A stretch of 64,000 bases of DNA, taken from assembly GCA_017744515.1 (NCBI GenBank), contig JAGIBF010000045.1, positions 1 to 64,000 on the forward strand, in the 5' to 3' direction. The translations under genes were made by a program, and so were the position numbers. The number at the start of each line of letters is the position of its first letter. Positions within the stretch are counted from its first letter, which is position 1. The stretch is from Niastella sp. (lineage in GTDB: Bacteria > Bacteroidota > Bacteroidia > Chitinophagales > Chitinophagaceae). This document shows, piece by piece, positions 1 to 9,481 of this stretch. The notes under the pieces were generated by a model that saw nothing but the letters and a program-made list of their open reading frames with translations, was not told where the DNA came from and searched no databases.

Positions 1-1296
1 GTAATGGCGTATTACTTTGCCGGTCCGGATATCCATTACATCTACACCATGCTCAAAAGTACCGACCCATAATTCATTGCCAATGGCTTGTACGCCGTGA
101 ATATTGGTATAAGAAAGTGTGGAGCGGTTACCACCAGGCAGGTAATGCGTTATCTTCCCGGTAGACTGTTCCAGTTTATTCAATCCACCGTCTTCCGTAC
201 CAATCCAAAGATTGCCATACTGGTCTTCGCACATCGCGCGTACGGCATTACCGCTGATATTATTGTAAGTGCTGCCAGGAAAATACTTTTGAAAAGATGC
301 ATATTGATGCGGAAAGTAATTCACACCACCGAAATAAGTACCTGCCCATACACCCCCTTCTTTGTCCTTGAAAAGCGAGTAAACGGCATTGTCGGCAATA
401 GAATAGGGATCATTGAATTGTTTGCGCAGATTCTTCAGGCTGCCATCCCTGATATTATAAATATAAACACCCGATTCCGTAGCCATCCAGTATTCATCTC
501 CACCATAGTGAACAAAGTCACGCCCATATACGATCGAATTATCTGCATTATGAGTAACGACGTCTATATATTTTCTACTCGCAATATCAAAAAGCTTGAT
601 ACCCTGGTGAGCAGTACCGATCAAAATTTGTTCTTTGTCGGTAGCATAGAGCTTGCCTATCCATTTGGATACGATGGGAACAGTTTCATTAAACACATTA
701 TAACCTTCGAAGCTGTCTGTGTCCGGATGGTACTGCAGCAGCCGGCCATCAGTACCGGATGTCCATATTTGTCCTTCGGGCGCAACACAAACCGTAGAAA
801 GCTCAATATCAATACTATTGATCCGCACCGGTATAGAATCTTTTAGTTCATTATACCTGTATAACCGTAAGCCCAATATAAACCATAGATTGCCATCCTT
901 GTCGGAAGTGATGTCCCGCACATCAGACCATCCGGTGCTTTTTATGAAACGAAAGCTTTCCGTTTTTGCATTATACCGGTATACGCCTTCGCGGGTACCT
1001 ACCCACAAAGTGCCCTTAGGATCGACATGCAGCGAGTATACGAAATTGTTGCCGAGACTGGTGCTATCGGCAGGATCGGGGCGGAATATCTTGAAGGTAA
1101 CGCCATCAAACCTGTTGAGGCCATCTTTGGATCCAAACCATAAAAAACCTTCCTTATCCTGTACAATGCAATGCACAGTGTTGTGCGAGAGGCCGTTTTC
1201 TACCTGGTAATGCCTGAAATAATAGCCCTGCCCATATATAGAAGATGTGCAAAATACAAGCAGCGCAATCGTTATGCAAATGACATTACTTTTCAA
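1..1296 (-). CDS. Two-component-type propeller sensor, N-terminal part (truncated by window edge)
   Basis: The minus strand is open from the left edge to about 1296. It encodes an N-terminal signal peptide (TTG start, then KSNVICITIALLVFC, cleavage near IYGQ) followed by repeated Reg_prop propeller blades such as GFLWFGSKDGLNRFDG, GTLWVGTREGVYRY and GNLWIGTEDGGLNKL. This is the periplasmic sensor part of hybrid two-component systems (HTCS), or of related propeller-kinases, that control SusC/D loci. The kinase, receiver and AraC parts would lie beyond the window, so the output domain is unknown. An in-frame ATG at 1371 would give a longer start, but it lies upstream of a TATATTTG -7 box at 1319-1326 and would place the hydrophobic segment too deep, so TTG 1296 is preferred. 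The gene is divergent from susC, which suggests it senses the glycan handled by that locus. Confidence 0.85.
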   Translation of the reverse strand, partial: MKSNVICITIALLVFCTSSIYGQGYYFRHYQVENGLSHNTVHCIVQDKEGFLWFGSKDGLNRFDGVTFKIFRPDPADSTSLGNNFVYSLHVDPKGTLWVGTREGVYRYNAKTESFRFIKSTGWSDVRDITSDKDGNLWFILGLRLYRYNELKDSIPVRINSIDIELSTVCVAPEGQIWTSGTDGRLLQYHPDTDSFEGYNVFNETVPIVSKWIGKLYATDKEQILIGTAHQGIKLFDIASRKYIDVVTHNADNSIVYGRDFVHYGGDEYWMATESGVYIYNIRDGSLKNLRKQFNDPYSIADNAVYSLFKDKEGGVWAGTYFGGVNYFPHQYASFQKYFPGSTYNNISGNAVRAMCEDQYGNLWIGTEDGGLNKLEQSTGKITHYLPGGNRSTLSYTNIHGVQAIGNELWVGTFEHGVDVMDIRTGKVIRHY

Positions 1297-1318
1297 GCAA
1301 ACGGCAGTTGAGTTTGCA

Positions 1319-1326
1319 CAAATATA
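1319..1326 (-). promoter_or_regulatory. -7 box (TATATTTG) of the propeller sensor gene
   Basis: TATATTTG on the minus strand matches the Bacteroidota -7 consensus TAnnTTTG exactly. It lies 22 bases upstream of the TTG start at 1296, which supports that start over ATG 1371. No clear -33 TTTG box was found. Confidence 0.45.
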
Positions 1327-1588
1327 ATTAAGATATGATAGTTGCGTTGCATAGTCAGGCTGAATCCCCATTTATGCAGTATTTAAGTAATTCATGCTCA
1401 TTGCATTCAGAGCAAATTCGTGTTAGCACAGGCATCTCCACACATCGTGTAATTCGCTTTAATTCGTGCAATTCGTGTTGAATTTGAGACATTTTGAGGA
1501 AACAATGAGACGAATAGCCATGCCTGTAAAAAAGATTAATCCAAATTTTACAGCAAGATTGCTTGGAGGCACGAACATGCCTGAGTGA
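1327..1588. other. Intergenic region between sensor and susC, with short AATTCGTG repeats
   Basis: With the flanking promoter elements this is the 347-base gap between the divergent sensor and susC. It holds no convincing gene. The motif AATTCG(TG) recurs at 1415-1420, 1451-1456, 1461-1468 and 1470-1477, an irregular AT-rich direct repeat. A 92-codon minus-strand open frame here has Cys-rich, atypical composition and no family resemblance, so it is not called. Confidence 0.5.
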
Positions 1589-1618
1589 TTGTGCCTGCTT
1601 ATGCAAACGTTTACATTG
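1589..1618 (+). promoter_or_regulatory. Predicted susC promoter (TTG - 20 nt - TACATTG)
   Basis: A TTG at 1589-1591 and TACATTG at 1612-1618, separated by 20 bases, resemble the Bacteroidota -33/-7 pair (TTTG, about 19 bases, TAnnTTTG), with one mismatch in the -7 box. Transcription would start near 1625 and give a leader of about 20 bases before ATG 1644. Confidence 0.35.
1601..1616. promoter_or_regulatory. LacI-family operator-like palindrome in the susC promoter
   Basis: ATGCAAACGTTTACAT is a 16-bp palindrome with one mismatched pair and a central CG. This is the classic shape of LacI/GalR-family operators. It overlaps the predicted -7 box, so a bound repressor would block susC transcription. 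The likely binder is the LacI-family protein encoded at 15915-16943 in the same locus (inference). Confidence 0.55.
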
Positions 1619-1643
1619 TTTTTTAACTAACAATTACTGCTGT

Positions 1644-4600
1644 ATGAAACTATCTGCCAGGAGTTTTTCATCCGGCTGCAGGTTATCCAAACTGCTACCT
1701 GCACGAACCGGTGTTTTTACCTTGTTCCTTTTGTTTTTTTCTTTTTCACTTATTGCCCAGGATAAAGTGCCTGTATCGGGAACAGTTCTCGACAGTGCAG
1801 GTAAAGCTATTCAGGGAGTTACTGTATCGGAAAAAGGGACCCAGAACGTTACCGCTACCAATGAGGGCGGTGTATTCTCAATTCAGGTGGCCGGCGCCAG
1901 CGCTGTGCTTGTTTTCACGTATGTAGGCCATACCCCCAGAGAAATACGGGTAGGCAATCAGAAAAATCTTACGGTTTCCCTGCAGTCGGCCAATGCCGAT
2001 CTGGGGGAAGTAGTTGTTGTGGGATATGGCTCCCGCAAAAAAGAGTCATTGACCGGTGCTATTTCTACGGTAACATCCAAAGACCTTGAGCGCGTACACG
2101 GTGGTTCTACCGTGAGCTCTGGTCTGGCAGGTAAACTACCGGGCGTAACATTCCGTATGCCTGATGGACGTCCTGGTGCCAGCGCTACCATCCAGATCCG
2201 CAACATGGGTGATCCCCTGTATGTAATTGATGGTATCCAGCAGGATGCCGGACAGTTCAACAACCTCGCACCAAACGATGTGGAAAGCATCACAGTACTG
2301 AAAGATGCATCTGCCGCCATCTATGGTGTGCGTGCCGCCAACGGTGTAGTGGTGGTAACCACCAAACGTGGTAAAGTAGGCAGCCGCAATACCATCAACA
2401 TCGATGCGTATACAGGCTGGCAAAACTGGTCTCGCTTCCCCAAAACAGTAGATGCCTACGAATGGCAGCTCGGCGTTCTGGAAGCAGATATGAACCGGGT
2501 GAACCCTTCTACCAATATGACGAAAGCTGAACTGGAGAAGTGGAAACAAGGTACCGAATACGGTTATCGCAATTTTGACTGGTATGACTTCATCATACAG
2601 AAGAATTCTCCACTTACCTCCATGAACGTGAATGCCACAGGAGGATCAGACAGGATCAACTACTACCTGTCGGTGACGCGCCTCGATCAGAATTCCGTAT
2701 TAGGTCGTGAATTCACGTTCAAGCGCACGAACGTACAAAGTAATATAGATGCCAAGATCTCCAATCGCTTCAAAGTGGGCATGCAGATCAATGGTCGTAT
2801 TGAAACCCGTGATAACCCCGGTGTACCTGGTGGAGATGACTACTGGGCGCCGCGCTTTGCACTTTTCCGCAACCGGCCTTACGAACGTCCCTTTGCCAAC
2901 GATAATCCCGAATACCTCAACGACATTGGTCACAATGCCGAGAACTGGGGCTTGCTCAATAAAGCAAAATCAGGTTACTGGAGGCAGGATTGGCGTGTGA
3001 TCCAGCTCAACTTCAATGGAGAGTACACCACGCCCATCAAGGGCCTTACTGTACAGGGAAAATATTCTTACTATCTCGCAGATATGGTTACCAACGGACA
3101 TGAGTATACCTATGATGCCTATACCTTCAATCCAGCTGACAGCACGTACAAAAGAACGGGTGGTAGCGATAACCCCTGGAGAGAACGTATCGTAGAAAAA
3201 GTATTCAACCAGGTAGCCCAGTTGCAACTCAACTACAGCAATACCTTTGGTGCGCATACTGTAGGCGCAACGTTGGCCACAGAACGCATTGACAGAAGGA
3301 ATATCAGAACCTTCCAGCATGCAGTACCCAGCATCAATGAGCTGCCCAACCTGCAGTTCTCGGATATGGACGCTAACCAGTTTGATGACTATGATCGGCA
3401 GGAAGCCCGCATAGGCTATATCGCCCGTGTAAACTATAGCTACGATAACAGGTACTACATTGAGTTTTCCGGTCGCCGTGACGCCTCCTGGAAATTTGCG
3501 CCTGGCAAACGCGTGGGTTATTTCCCCAACGTTTCTGCAGGCTGGAGAATTACGTCAGAAAAATTCTTCGACCGCATGACGGGTGGCAATAGTGTTCTTT
3601 CCGATCTTAAGATCAGAGCATCCTATGGTGAACTGGGTGATGACAATGTGCCCAACCTCGGACCTTTCGATTACATAGCAGGCTACAACTACAACGTGGG
3701 CCGCTCTATATTCAACGGCAATACGGTGCTCGGAGCCCGCAACCGCGGCGTACCCGTCACCAATATCAGCTGGTTCGTAAGTACCATCACCGATGTTGGC
3801 GCCGATTTCTCTTTGTTCAATGGAGCCCTCACAGGTACAGTAGACTACTTCTACCGCAAGCGCACTGGTCTCCGTGGCCGCAAGTATGATGTACTGGTGC
3901 CTTCTGAGCTGGGTTATTCATTACCTGATGAGAACGTAGAAAGCGATGCCGTATTAGGAGGAGAAGGTTCTTTGAACTACACCGGTTCGATGGGTGAAGT
4001 GAAATTCAATGTAGGTGGTAACATTTCTTTCGCCCGCAGAAAGTTCCTCGATTCTTATAAACCAGTATATGGCAACTCCCTGGATAAATACAACAACGGA
4101 CGTGAGAACCGCTGGAGCGATATCTACTGGGGGTATGAAGTGATCGGCCAGTTCCAATCGATGGAACAGATCAACGACTACCCTGTAAACATCGACAACG
4201 AAGGCAACAGGACCCTGCTGCCCGGAGACCTTATCTATAAGGATATCAATGGCGATAAGAAGATTGACGGCAATGATGTTCGTCCTATCGGGTATGTAGC
4301 CAATAGGAACCCGAACGTAAACTTCGGTTTCACACTTGGCCTCAACTTCCGTGGCATCGACTTCACAGCCGATTTCTCCGGAGGTTCCATGTACACCTTT
4401 GGCCAGAACTGGGAAATGAAATGGCCTTACCAGAACGGTGGCAACCTGCTGCGTCAGTTCTTCGACAGCCGCTGGCATCGTGAAGATCCCTTTGATGTAA
4501 ACAGCAAATGGATTCCCGGCAAATATCCGGCGCTGCGTTTCAACCAGGGCGGTCATAGCAACTACCGCGATGGCAGCTGGCAGTCCACATTCTGGACTAC

Positions 4601-4829
4601 CAACGTAAAATACCTGCGTGCAAGAACAATTGAGCTGGGTTATTCTCTGCCCAAAGAATGGCTGCAAAGAGTAAAACTCAACAAGGTTAGATTCTATATC
4701 AATACCTATAACCTGTTCTCGATCGATAACCTGAAGGATATAGGGATAGAACCGGAAGTGATGGACCCCAATGGTCTGCAATATCCCCAAAACCGCTTTA
4801 TCAACTTTGGCGTAAACCTGTCCTTCTAA
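1644..4829 (+). CDS. SusC/RagA-type TonB-dependent glycan transporter
   Basis: A 1061-residue outer-membrane barrel that imports oligosaccharides with its SusD partner, powered by TonB. The order is a signal peptide (hydrophobic run VFTLFLLFFSFSLIAQ), a carboxypeptidase-regulatory-like domain starting near VPVSGTVLDSAGKAIQGVTV, the junction VVVVGYGSRKKESLTGAIS that opens the plug, plug motifs such as PLYVIDGIQ and ASAAIYGVRAANGVVVVTT, and a long barrel ending in FINFGVNLSF with the terminal Phe typical of outer-membrane proteins. ATG 1644 is chosen over a TTG 81 bases upstream because the upstream residues are Cys-rich and the signal peptide follows the ATG. Length and architecture are normal for the family. 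It is the first gene of the PUL, and susD starts 19 bases after its stop. Confidence 0.97.
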   Translation: MKLSARSFSSGCRLSKLLPARTGVFTLFLLFFSFSLIAQDKVPVSGTVLDSAGKAIQGVTVSEKGTQNVTATNEGGVFSIQVAGASAVLVFTYVGHTPREIRVGNQKNLTVSLQSANADLGEVVVVGYGSRKKESLTGAISTVTSKDLERVHGGSTVSSGLAGKLPGVTFRMPDGRPGASATIQIRNMGDPLYVIDGIQQDAGQFNNLAPNDVESITVLKDASAAIYGVRAANGVVVVTTKRGKVGSRNTINIDAYTGWQNWSRFPKTVDAYEWQLGVLEADMNRVNPSTNMTKAELEKWKQGTEYGYRNFDWYDFIIQKNSPLTSMNVNATGGSDRINYYLSVTRLDQNSVLGREFTFKRTNVQSNIDAKISNRFKVGMQINGRIETRDNPGVPGGDDYWAPRFALFRNRPYERPFANDNPEYLNDIGHNAENWGLLNKAKSGYWRQDWRVIQLNFNGEYTTPIKGLTVQGKYSYYLADMVTNGHEYTYDAYTFNPADSTYKRTGGSDNPWRERIVEKVFNQVAQLQLNYSNTFGAHTVGATLATERIDRRNIRTFQHAVPSINELPNLQFSDMDANQFDDYDRQEARIGYIARVNYSYDNRYYIEFSGRRDASWKFAPGKRVGYFPNVSAGWRITSEKFFDRMTGGNSVLSDLKIRASYGELGDDNVPNLGPFDYIAGYNYNVGRSIFNGNTVLGARNRGVPVTNISWFVSTITDVGADFSLFNGALTGTVDYFYRKRTGLRGRKYDVLVPSELGYSLPDENVESDAVLGGEGSLNYTGSMGEVKFNVGGNISFARRKFLDSYKPVYGNSLDKYNNGRENRWSDIYWGYEVIGQFQSMEQINDYPVNIDNEGNRTLLPGDLIYKDINGDKKIDGNDVRPIGYVANRNPNVNFGFTLGLNFRGIDFTADFSGGSMYTFGQNWEMKWPYQNGGNLLRQFFDSRWHREDPFDVNSKWIPGKYPALRFNQGGHSNYRDGSWQSTFWTTNVKYLRARTIELGYSLPKEWLQRVKLNKVRFYINTYNLFSIDNLKDIGIEPEVMDPNGLQYPQNRFINFGVNLSF

Positions 4830-4848
4830 CCACACAATTCCAGGCAAT

Positions 4849-6726
4849 ATGAAAAAGTACTTCTCAGCAATTATACTATCCGCAGCCCTGTTCAGCAGTG
4901 GCTGTGTAAAGGAAGATGACTTCCTCGATAAAAAACCTACCGATATCCTCCTCGATGAAGCGGTATGGAAAAGCAAGAAACTTGTACTCAACGTACTGGC
5001 AGATCTATATGACCGTATACCTAATTTCCAGTCAATAGATGGCTACTGGAACTATGGCAACTTCAACGAAGGCTTTATATCACGCAATGGCGATCGCTGG
5101 CGTTTTCAGAACAATGATTGGGGCTATGGCGAATGGGGTATGTGGGATTATGGATACATGCGCGATCTCAACATCGCCATCCAGAAACTGGGTACTGCTA
5201 CAGAGCTGGAAGATGTAGATCGCAATGTCTTCCTGGGAGAAACACGTTTCCTGCGCGCCTTGCTCTACTTTGAAATGGTAAAGAGAATGGGAGGGGTGCC
5301 CTTGATCACAGAGCCCATGACCTACGACTTCAGTGGCGATCCTACACCATTGCAACACCCTCGTGCCAAAGAAGCCGATCTCTATGATTTTATCATTGCT
5401 GAGTTGGATGCAGTGACAGCCTTGCTGCCAGATAACCCGGGCGATAAAACAAGAGCTACGAAAGGAACGGCCCAGGCCTATATCAGCCGCGTAGCGCTGT
5501 ATGCAGGTTCCATTGCAAAATATGGCGGCACTACACCATCCGTAACATTGGTGGGAGGTGAAGTAGGTATACCAGCTTCAAAAGCAAACACGTATTACAA
5601 CAAAGCCCTCACCGCTGCCAAAGCTGTCCAAGGTTATTCCCTGTACCTGAAAAAGCCGGCAGACCTTGCAGACAATTTCGCCAATATTTTCCTTGATAAA
5701 GGCGGCAACCCGGAGGTGATCTTTGCCGAAGATTACAAATTGAAAAGCGGTAAAGTGCATAACTATACGATCGACAACCAGCCCATGTCCATGACCGAAG
5801 AAAGCTTTGGAAGTGGGTTAAACCCGGCTTTGAATCTCGTACAGGAGTTTGAGTTGCTCAATAACACATACGCGCCCCTGAACAATACAAACGGCTCTGA
5901 CTTTGTATACTATGATAATCCCCTCGATATCTTCGCGGGTCGTGATGCACGCCTCGCTGGTACGGTTATTCTGCCCGGCGCCAGCTTCAGAGGCAGACCG
6001 GTAGATATATGGGGTGGATACATGCTGGCCGACAAATCGATCATTTCCGGTACCAACTTCGGTGCACAAAAAACACTGCCAGGCAAAACCGCGCCGGAAG
6101 TCGTAGTAGGAGAAGATGGTCCTATTCCCGGCCTGGAATGGAGCGCACAAACAGGTTTCCTTGTTCGCAAATGGCTTGACCCTAACGCTGGCGCTGGTTC
6201 TCTCGGTACAGCAAGCGATGTATGGTTCATCCGTATGCGCTATGCCGAAGTGTTACTCAATGCAGCAGAGGCAGCTTTTGAACTGGGACTTCCCGAAGCC
6301 AAAGATCACATCAATCTGGTGCGTCGTCGTGCTGGCTTTACAACCGATCTGACTGCAGTCGATATCACTTTCGACAGGATTGTTCATGAAAGAAGAATAG
6401 AACTGGCGTTTGAAGATCATATCCTCTGGGATAACAAACGCTGGAGATTGGCCCACAAAGTATGGAACGGAAGCGCCATGACAGAAGCCGATCTGAAAGC
6501 CAACATGGGTAAGTCGGACAAAATAAATACACAGGTATTTGGCCTTACACCTTACAAAGTGTACACGCCAGGTGTACCGGCTACCAATGGAAAATGGGTG
6601 TTTAAGATCGAAAAGCCCAATGCAGTAACAGGTGCCGACAGGTTCAGGCTTGGAAACTATTACTCCTACATTGGCGACGATGTCATTAACAACAATCCTA
6701 AGATTGTCAGAAATCCCAATCAATAA
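4849..6726 (+). CDS. SusD/RagB-type glycan-binding surface lipoprotein
   Basis: A 625-residue lipoprotein with lipobox LFSSGC and mature N-terminus CVKEDDFLDKKPTD, the usual SusD opening. It caps the SusC barrel at the cell surface and binds the glycan. The TPR-rich fold is indicated by ETRFLRALLYFEMVKRMGG, the typical helix pair after the N-terminal region, and by RMRYAEVLLNAAEAAFELG with ERRIELAFEDHILWDNKRW near the C-terminus, both hallmarks of the RagB/SusD family. It lies directly behind susC and 20 bases before the DUF3823 gene, so all three are probably co-transcribed. Substrate specificity cannot be read from the sequence. Confidence 0.97.
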   Translation: MKKYFSAIILSAALFSSGCVKEDDFLDKKPTDILLDEAVWKSKKLVLNVLADLYDRIPNFQSIDGYWNYGNFNEGFISRNGDRWRFQNNDWGYGEWGMWDYGYMRDLNIAIQKLGTATELEDVDRNVFLGETRFLRALLYFEMVKRMGGVPLITEPMTYDFSGDPTPLQHPRAKEADLYDFIIAELDAVTALLPDNPGDKTRATKGTAQAYISRVALYAGSIAKYGGTTPSVTLVGGEVGIPASKANTYYNKALTAAKAVQGYSLYLKKPADLADNFANIFLDKGGNPEVIFAEDYKLKSGKVHNYTIDNQPMSMTEESFGSGLNPALNLVQEFELLNNTYAPLNNTNGSDFVYYDNPLDIFAGRDARLAGTVILPGASFRGRPVDIWGGYMLADKSIISGTNFGAQKTLPGKTAPEVVVGEDGPIPGLEWSAQTGFLVRKWLDPNAGAGSLGTASDVWFIRMRYAEVLLNAAEAAFELGLPEAKDHINLVRRRAGFTTDLTAVDITFDRIVHERRIELAFEDHILWDNKRWRLAHKVWNGSAMTEADLKANMGKSDKINTQVFGLTPYKVYTPGVPATNGKWVFKIEKPNAVTGADRFRLGNYYSYIGDDVINNNPKIVRNPNQ

Positions 6727-6746
6727 GAGGATAAAAAGGTCAACTC

Positions 6747-7445
6747 ATGAAAAAGATAACTAATTATATACTACTGATTGCTGCTATAGGCTGCTTCGCA
6801 TCCTGCGCAAAAGACAATTACGACGCGCCGAACGCCACATTGAAAGGACGTATCGTATACAATGGACAACCCATCAATGTAGAATACAACCAGGTTCGTT
6901 TTCAACTCTGGGAGAGCGGCTATGTCAACGTAAAGCCCATCGATGTGACCATTGCCCAGGATGGTGGCTACTCGGCCATGCTCTTTAATAACACCTACAA
7001 ACTTACCTTTCCGGGTGGTCAGGGGCCGTTTATGACAAAACAGAGCGGCGCTGCCAAGGATACCATTGTGGTAAACCTGTCAGGCAACCAGGAGCTGGAC
7101 ATTGAAGTGCTGCCCTATTACATGGTGCGCGACGCGCAGTTTACAGCTTCAGCAGGCAACATAGCATCCACTTTCAAGCTTGAAAAGATCATCAACGATG
7201 CCAATGCAAAGAATATCGACAGAGTGACATTGTACATCAACAAAACGCAGTTCGTATCTGAGGGTAACAACGTGGCCAAAACTTCCATCAACGGAGCCGA
7301 TATTACAAATCCCAACAGTGTAAATCTGAGCGTGGCCATACCTTCGCTGGTGCCAGCCCAGAACTATGTGTATGCACGTATCGGGGTGAGGATCGTCAAC
7401 GTGGAAGACTGGATTTTCTCGGATGTGAAAAAAATAACATTCTGA
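6747..7445 (+). CDS. DUF3823 lipoprotein (SusE/F-position protein)
   Basis: A 232-residue lipoprotein: MKKITNYILLIAAIGCFASC ends in a lipobox. The mature part has the DUF3823 pattern, with an Ig-like opening (ATLKGRIVYNGQPI), a middle VRFQLWESGY, and a second beta domain starting near YYMVRDAQF. Proteins of this family usually sit third in susC-susD operons, in the place of SusE/SusF, and are thought to be surface glycan-binding accessories. No catalytic motif is visible. Spacing of 20 bases from susD supports one operon. The function is inferred from position and family, not from recognised binding residues. Confidence 0.85.
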   Translation: MKKITNYILLIAAIGCFASCAKDNYDAPNATLKGRIVYNGQPINVEYNQVRFQLWESGYVNVKPIDVTIAQDGGYSAMLFNNTYKLTFPGGQGPFMTKQSGAAKDTIVVNLSGNQELDIEVLPYYMVRDAQFTASAGNIASTFKLEKIINDANAKNIDRVTLYINKTQFVSEGNNVAKTSINGADITNPNSVNLSVAIPSLVPAQNYVYARIGVRIVNVEDWIFSDVKKITF

Positions 7446-7506
7446 TTCCTGTTCGCATTATTATCATTTTATTGAATAGATTTAGTGTAACAAATTTTAA
7501 TTAATC

Positions 7507-9354
7507 ATGCGTCGAGTGCCCGTCCTTTTTTTACTGTTGATTGTAACTACAGCCCTGAACGCCCAGCAACCCTGGCAAATAGTGCCAGGGAAGATTACTA
7601 CCGAATGGTCTGCCAATGTGAACCCTGCGAGTCCTTTGCCCGAATATCCGCGCCCACAACTGGTACGGAAGAACTGGCAAAACCTCAATGGCCTTTGGCA
7701 ATACAGTATCCTGCCTAAAGCACAGGAGGAAACCATTCCTGCTGCCTTTGCAGGGAATATCCTGGTGCCATATGCGGTAGAAGCATCTCTGTCAGGTGTA
7801 GGAAAAACTGTAGGAAAGGACAGCGTACTCTGGTATAAAAGGGTCATCGCTACCCCTGTTGTTAAAAAAGGCCAGCAGGTACTTCTGCACTTCGGTGCGG
7901 TCGACTGGCGTTGTGCAGTATATGTCAACGGACAAAAAGTAGGCACACACCAGGGGGGCTATGATCCTTTTTCTTTCGATATCACAGCAGCCCTGAAAAA
8001 AGGTAAGAAACAGGAAATCGCCGTATCAGTATGGGACCCTTCCGACCAGGGACCTCAGCCACGTGGCAAACAGGTGCGTAAGCCCGAAGGCATCTGGTAC
8101 ACACCGGTAACAGGCATCTGGCAAACAGTATGGCTCGAAACGGTAGCATCTACCTACATCGTGTCTACAAAACAAACACCCGATATCGACACCAAAACAC
8201 TGAGCATTGAAACCAAAGTAGCCAACGCGCAAGCAGGCGACCTGGTAAAAGTGACAGCTTTGGATGGTACTACCAGGATTACCGAACAGAGTGTTACTGC
8301 CGGTGAGAATATCAAACTATCTATCGACAACCCAAAACTATGGACACCGGAAAATCCTTTTCTCTATACATTGAAGATCGAAGTACTACGTGCCGGTAAA
8401 GTAGTAGACGAAGCCGACAGCTATTTCGCCATGCGCAAAATATCCATGGCCGTAGATGACAAAGGCATACAACGCATGCTGCTCAACAACAAGTTCGTAT
8501 TCCAGTATGGCCCCCTCGATCAGGGTTGGTGGCCTGATGGATTATACACTGCACCTACAGATGAAGCCCTCAAGTTCGATGTGGTAAAAACGAAAGAGAT
8601 GGGTTTTAATATGATCCGCAAACACGTAAAAGTAGAACCAGCCCGCTGGTACTACCATTGCGATCAGTTAGGTGTCCTTGTTTGGCAGGATATGCCGAGT
8701 GGCGACTTGCATGCCCGCTGGGAAAACCGTCCCGGAATAGAAGGCATTGGCTACGATATGGAGCGCTCGGCCGAATCCGAAAATATCTTCCGTACAGAGT
8801 GGACGGCCATCATGGAAAGCCTCCACAACTTCCCCAGCATCGTAGTCTGGGTTCCCTTCAACGAAGCATGGGGACAGTTCAAGACCAAAGAGATCGTAAA
8901 CTGGACCATGCAGAAAGATCGTTCACGCCTCGTAAATACAGCCAGTGGTGGTAATTTCCATTTAGTGGGACATATCATCGACCTGCACAACTATCCATTA
9001 CCTGCCATGCCGACGGCCGACCTGTTTGGCGCCAATTATGTGTTGGTATTGGGAGAGTTCGGCGGTCTCGGATTGCCACTCGAAGGACACACATGGCAGG
9101 ATAAGAACAACTGGGGCTATCGCAGCTATAAGAATCAGGAAGAACTCTTTACAAACTATTCACAGCTCGTCGATAAATTCCCGGCATTGATTAAAAAAGG
9201 ATTGTCAGCAGCAGTATACACCCAAACCACCGATGTGGAAGTGGAAACAAACGGACTGATGACGTACGACAGAAAAGTATTTAAAATACCAGTTACCAGC
9301 TTGAAGCAGGTGCACAACAAACTGTACGATGCGAACCTGGTAAAAATGAAATAG
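7507..9354 (+). CDS. Glycoside hydrolase family 2 enzyme, secreted
   Basis: A 615-residue exo-acting glycosidase with signal peptide ending LNAQ, so probably periplasmic. The order is a GH2 sugar-binding jelly roll (RKNWQNLNGLWQYSI to QEIAVSVWDPSDQG), an Ig-like middle domain, and a TIM barrel from about residue 290. The predicted acid/base is E453 in FNEAWG and the predicted nucleophile is E517 in GEFGG. GH2 covers beta-galactosidases, beta-glucuronidases, beta-mannosidases and arabinosidases, so the substrate is open. Beside GH127 and GH43 genes, removal of a capping sugar from an arabinose-rich glycan is plausible (inference). It begins 61 bases after the DUF3823 gene, in the same direction. 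Confidence 0.9.
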   Translation: MRRVPVLFLLLIVTTALNAQQPWQIVPGKITTEWSANVNPASPLPEYPRPQLVRKNWQNLNGLWQYSILPKAQEETIPAAFAGNILVPYAVEASLSGVGKTVGKDSVLWYKRVIATPVVKKGQQVLLHFGAVDWRCAVYVNGQKVGTHQGGYDPFSFDITAALKKGKKQEIAVSVWDPSDQGPQPRGKQVRKPEGIWYTPVTGIWQTVWLETVASTYIVSTKQTPDIDTKTLSIETKVANAQAGDLVKVTALDGTTRITEQSVTAGENIKLSIDNPKLWTPENPFLYTLKIEVLRAGKVVDEADSYFAMRKISMAVDDKGIQRMLLNNKFVFQYGPLDQGWWPDGLYTAPTDEALKFDVVKTKEMGFNMIRKHVKVEPARWYYHCDQLGVLVWQDMPSGDLHARWENRPGIEGIGYDMERSAESENIFRTEWTAIMESLHNFPSIVVWVPFNEAWGQFKTKEIVNWTMQKDRSRLVNTASGGNFHLVGHIIDLHNYPLPAMPTADLFGANYVLVLGEFGGLGLPLEGHTWQDKNNWGYRSYKNQEELFTNYSQLVDKFPALIKKGLSAAVYTQTTDVEVETNGLMTYDRKVFKIPVTSLKQVHNKLYDANLVKMK

Positions 9355-9375
9355 ATTATTTGTCACCCTCAACGA

Positions 9376-9400
9376 TGTCACCCTGAGCTTGTCGAAGGGT
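9376..9400 (+). repeat. Interspersed repeat, TGTCACCCTGAGC...GTCGAAGGG type
   Basis: The first of three clear copies in the window. The others are at 12606-12629 and 55890-55913, and an inverted half copy is at 55945-55959. It lies between the GH2 and GH127 genes. Confidence 0.7.
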
Positions 9401-9428
9401 TGAAAGGGTGTCGGAGTTTTTTCTTTTC

Positions 9429-9458
9429 CCGCAGAGTCACTTTACAGAGACTCTGCGG
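9429..9458 (+). repeat. Perfect 10-bp inverted repeat (hairpin) between GH2 and GH127 genes
   Basis: CCGCAGAGTC and GACTCTGCGG flank a 10-base loop. There is no T-tract, so it may be a stabilising or processing hairpin rather than a terminator. It lies 24 bases before the GH127 start. Similar GCAGAG-containing arms occur at 19207-19250. Confidence 0.6.
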
Positions 9459-9481
9459 AATAAATAACTTTCAAACCATCA

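Noticed and set aside
1355..1633. 92-codon minus-strand frame between sensor and susC
   Set aside because: Cys-rich, crosses the susC promoter and operator, and has no recognised relatives.
3954..4991. 345-codon open frame on the minus strand across susC and susD
   Set aside because: It lies antisense to two well-supported genes, has no recognisable family and follows their codon pattern.
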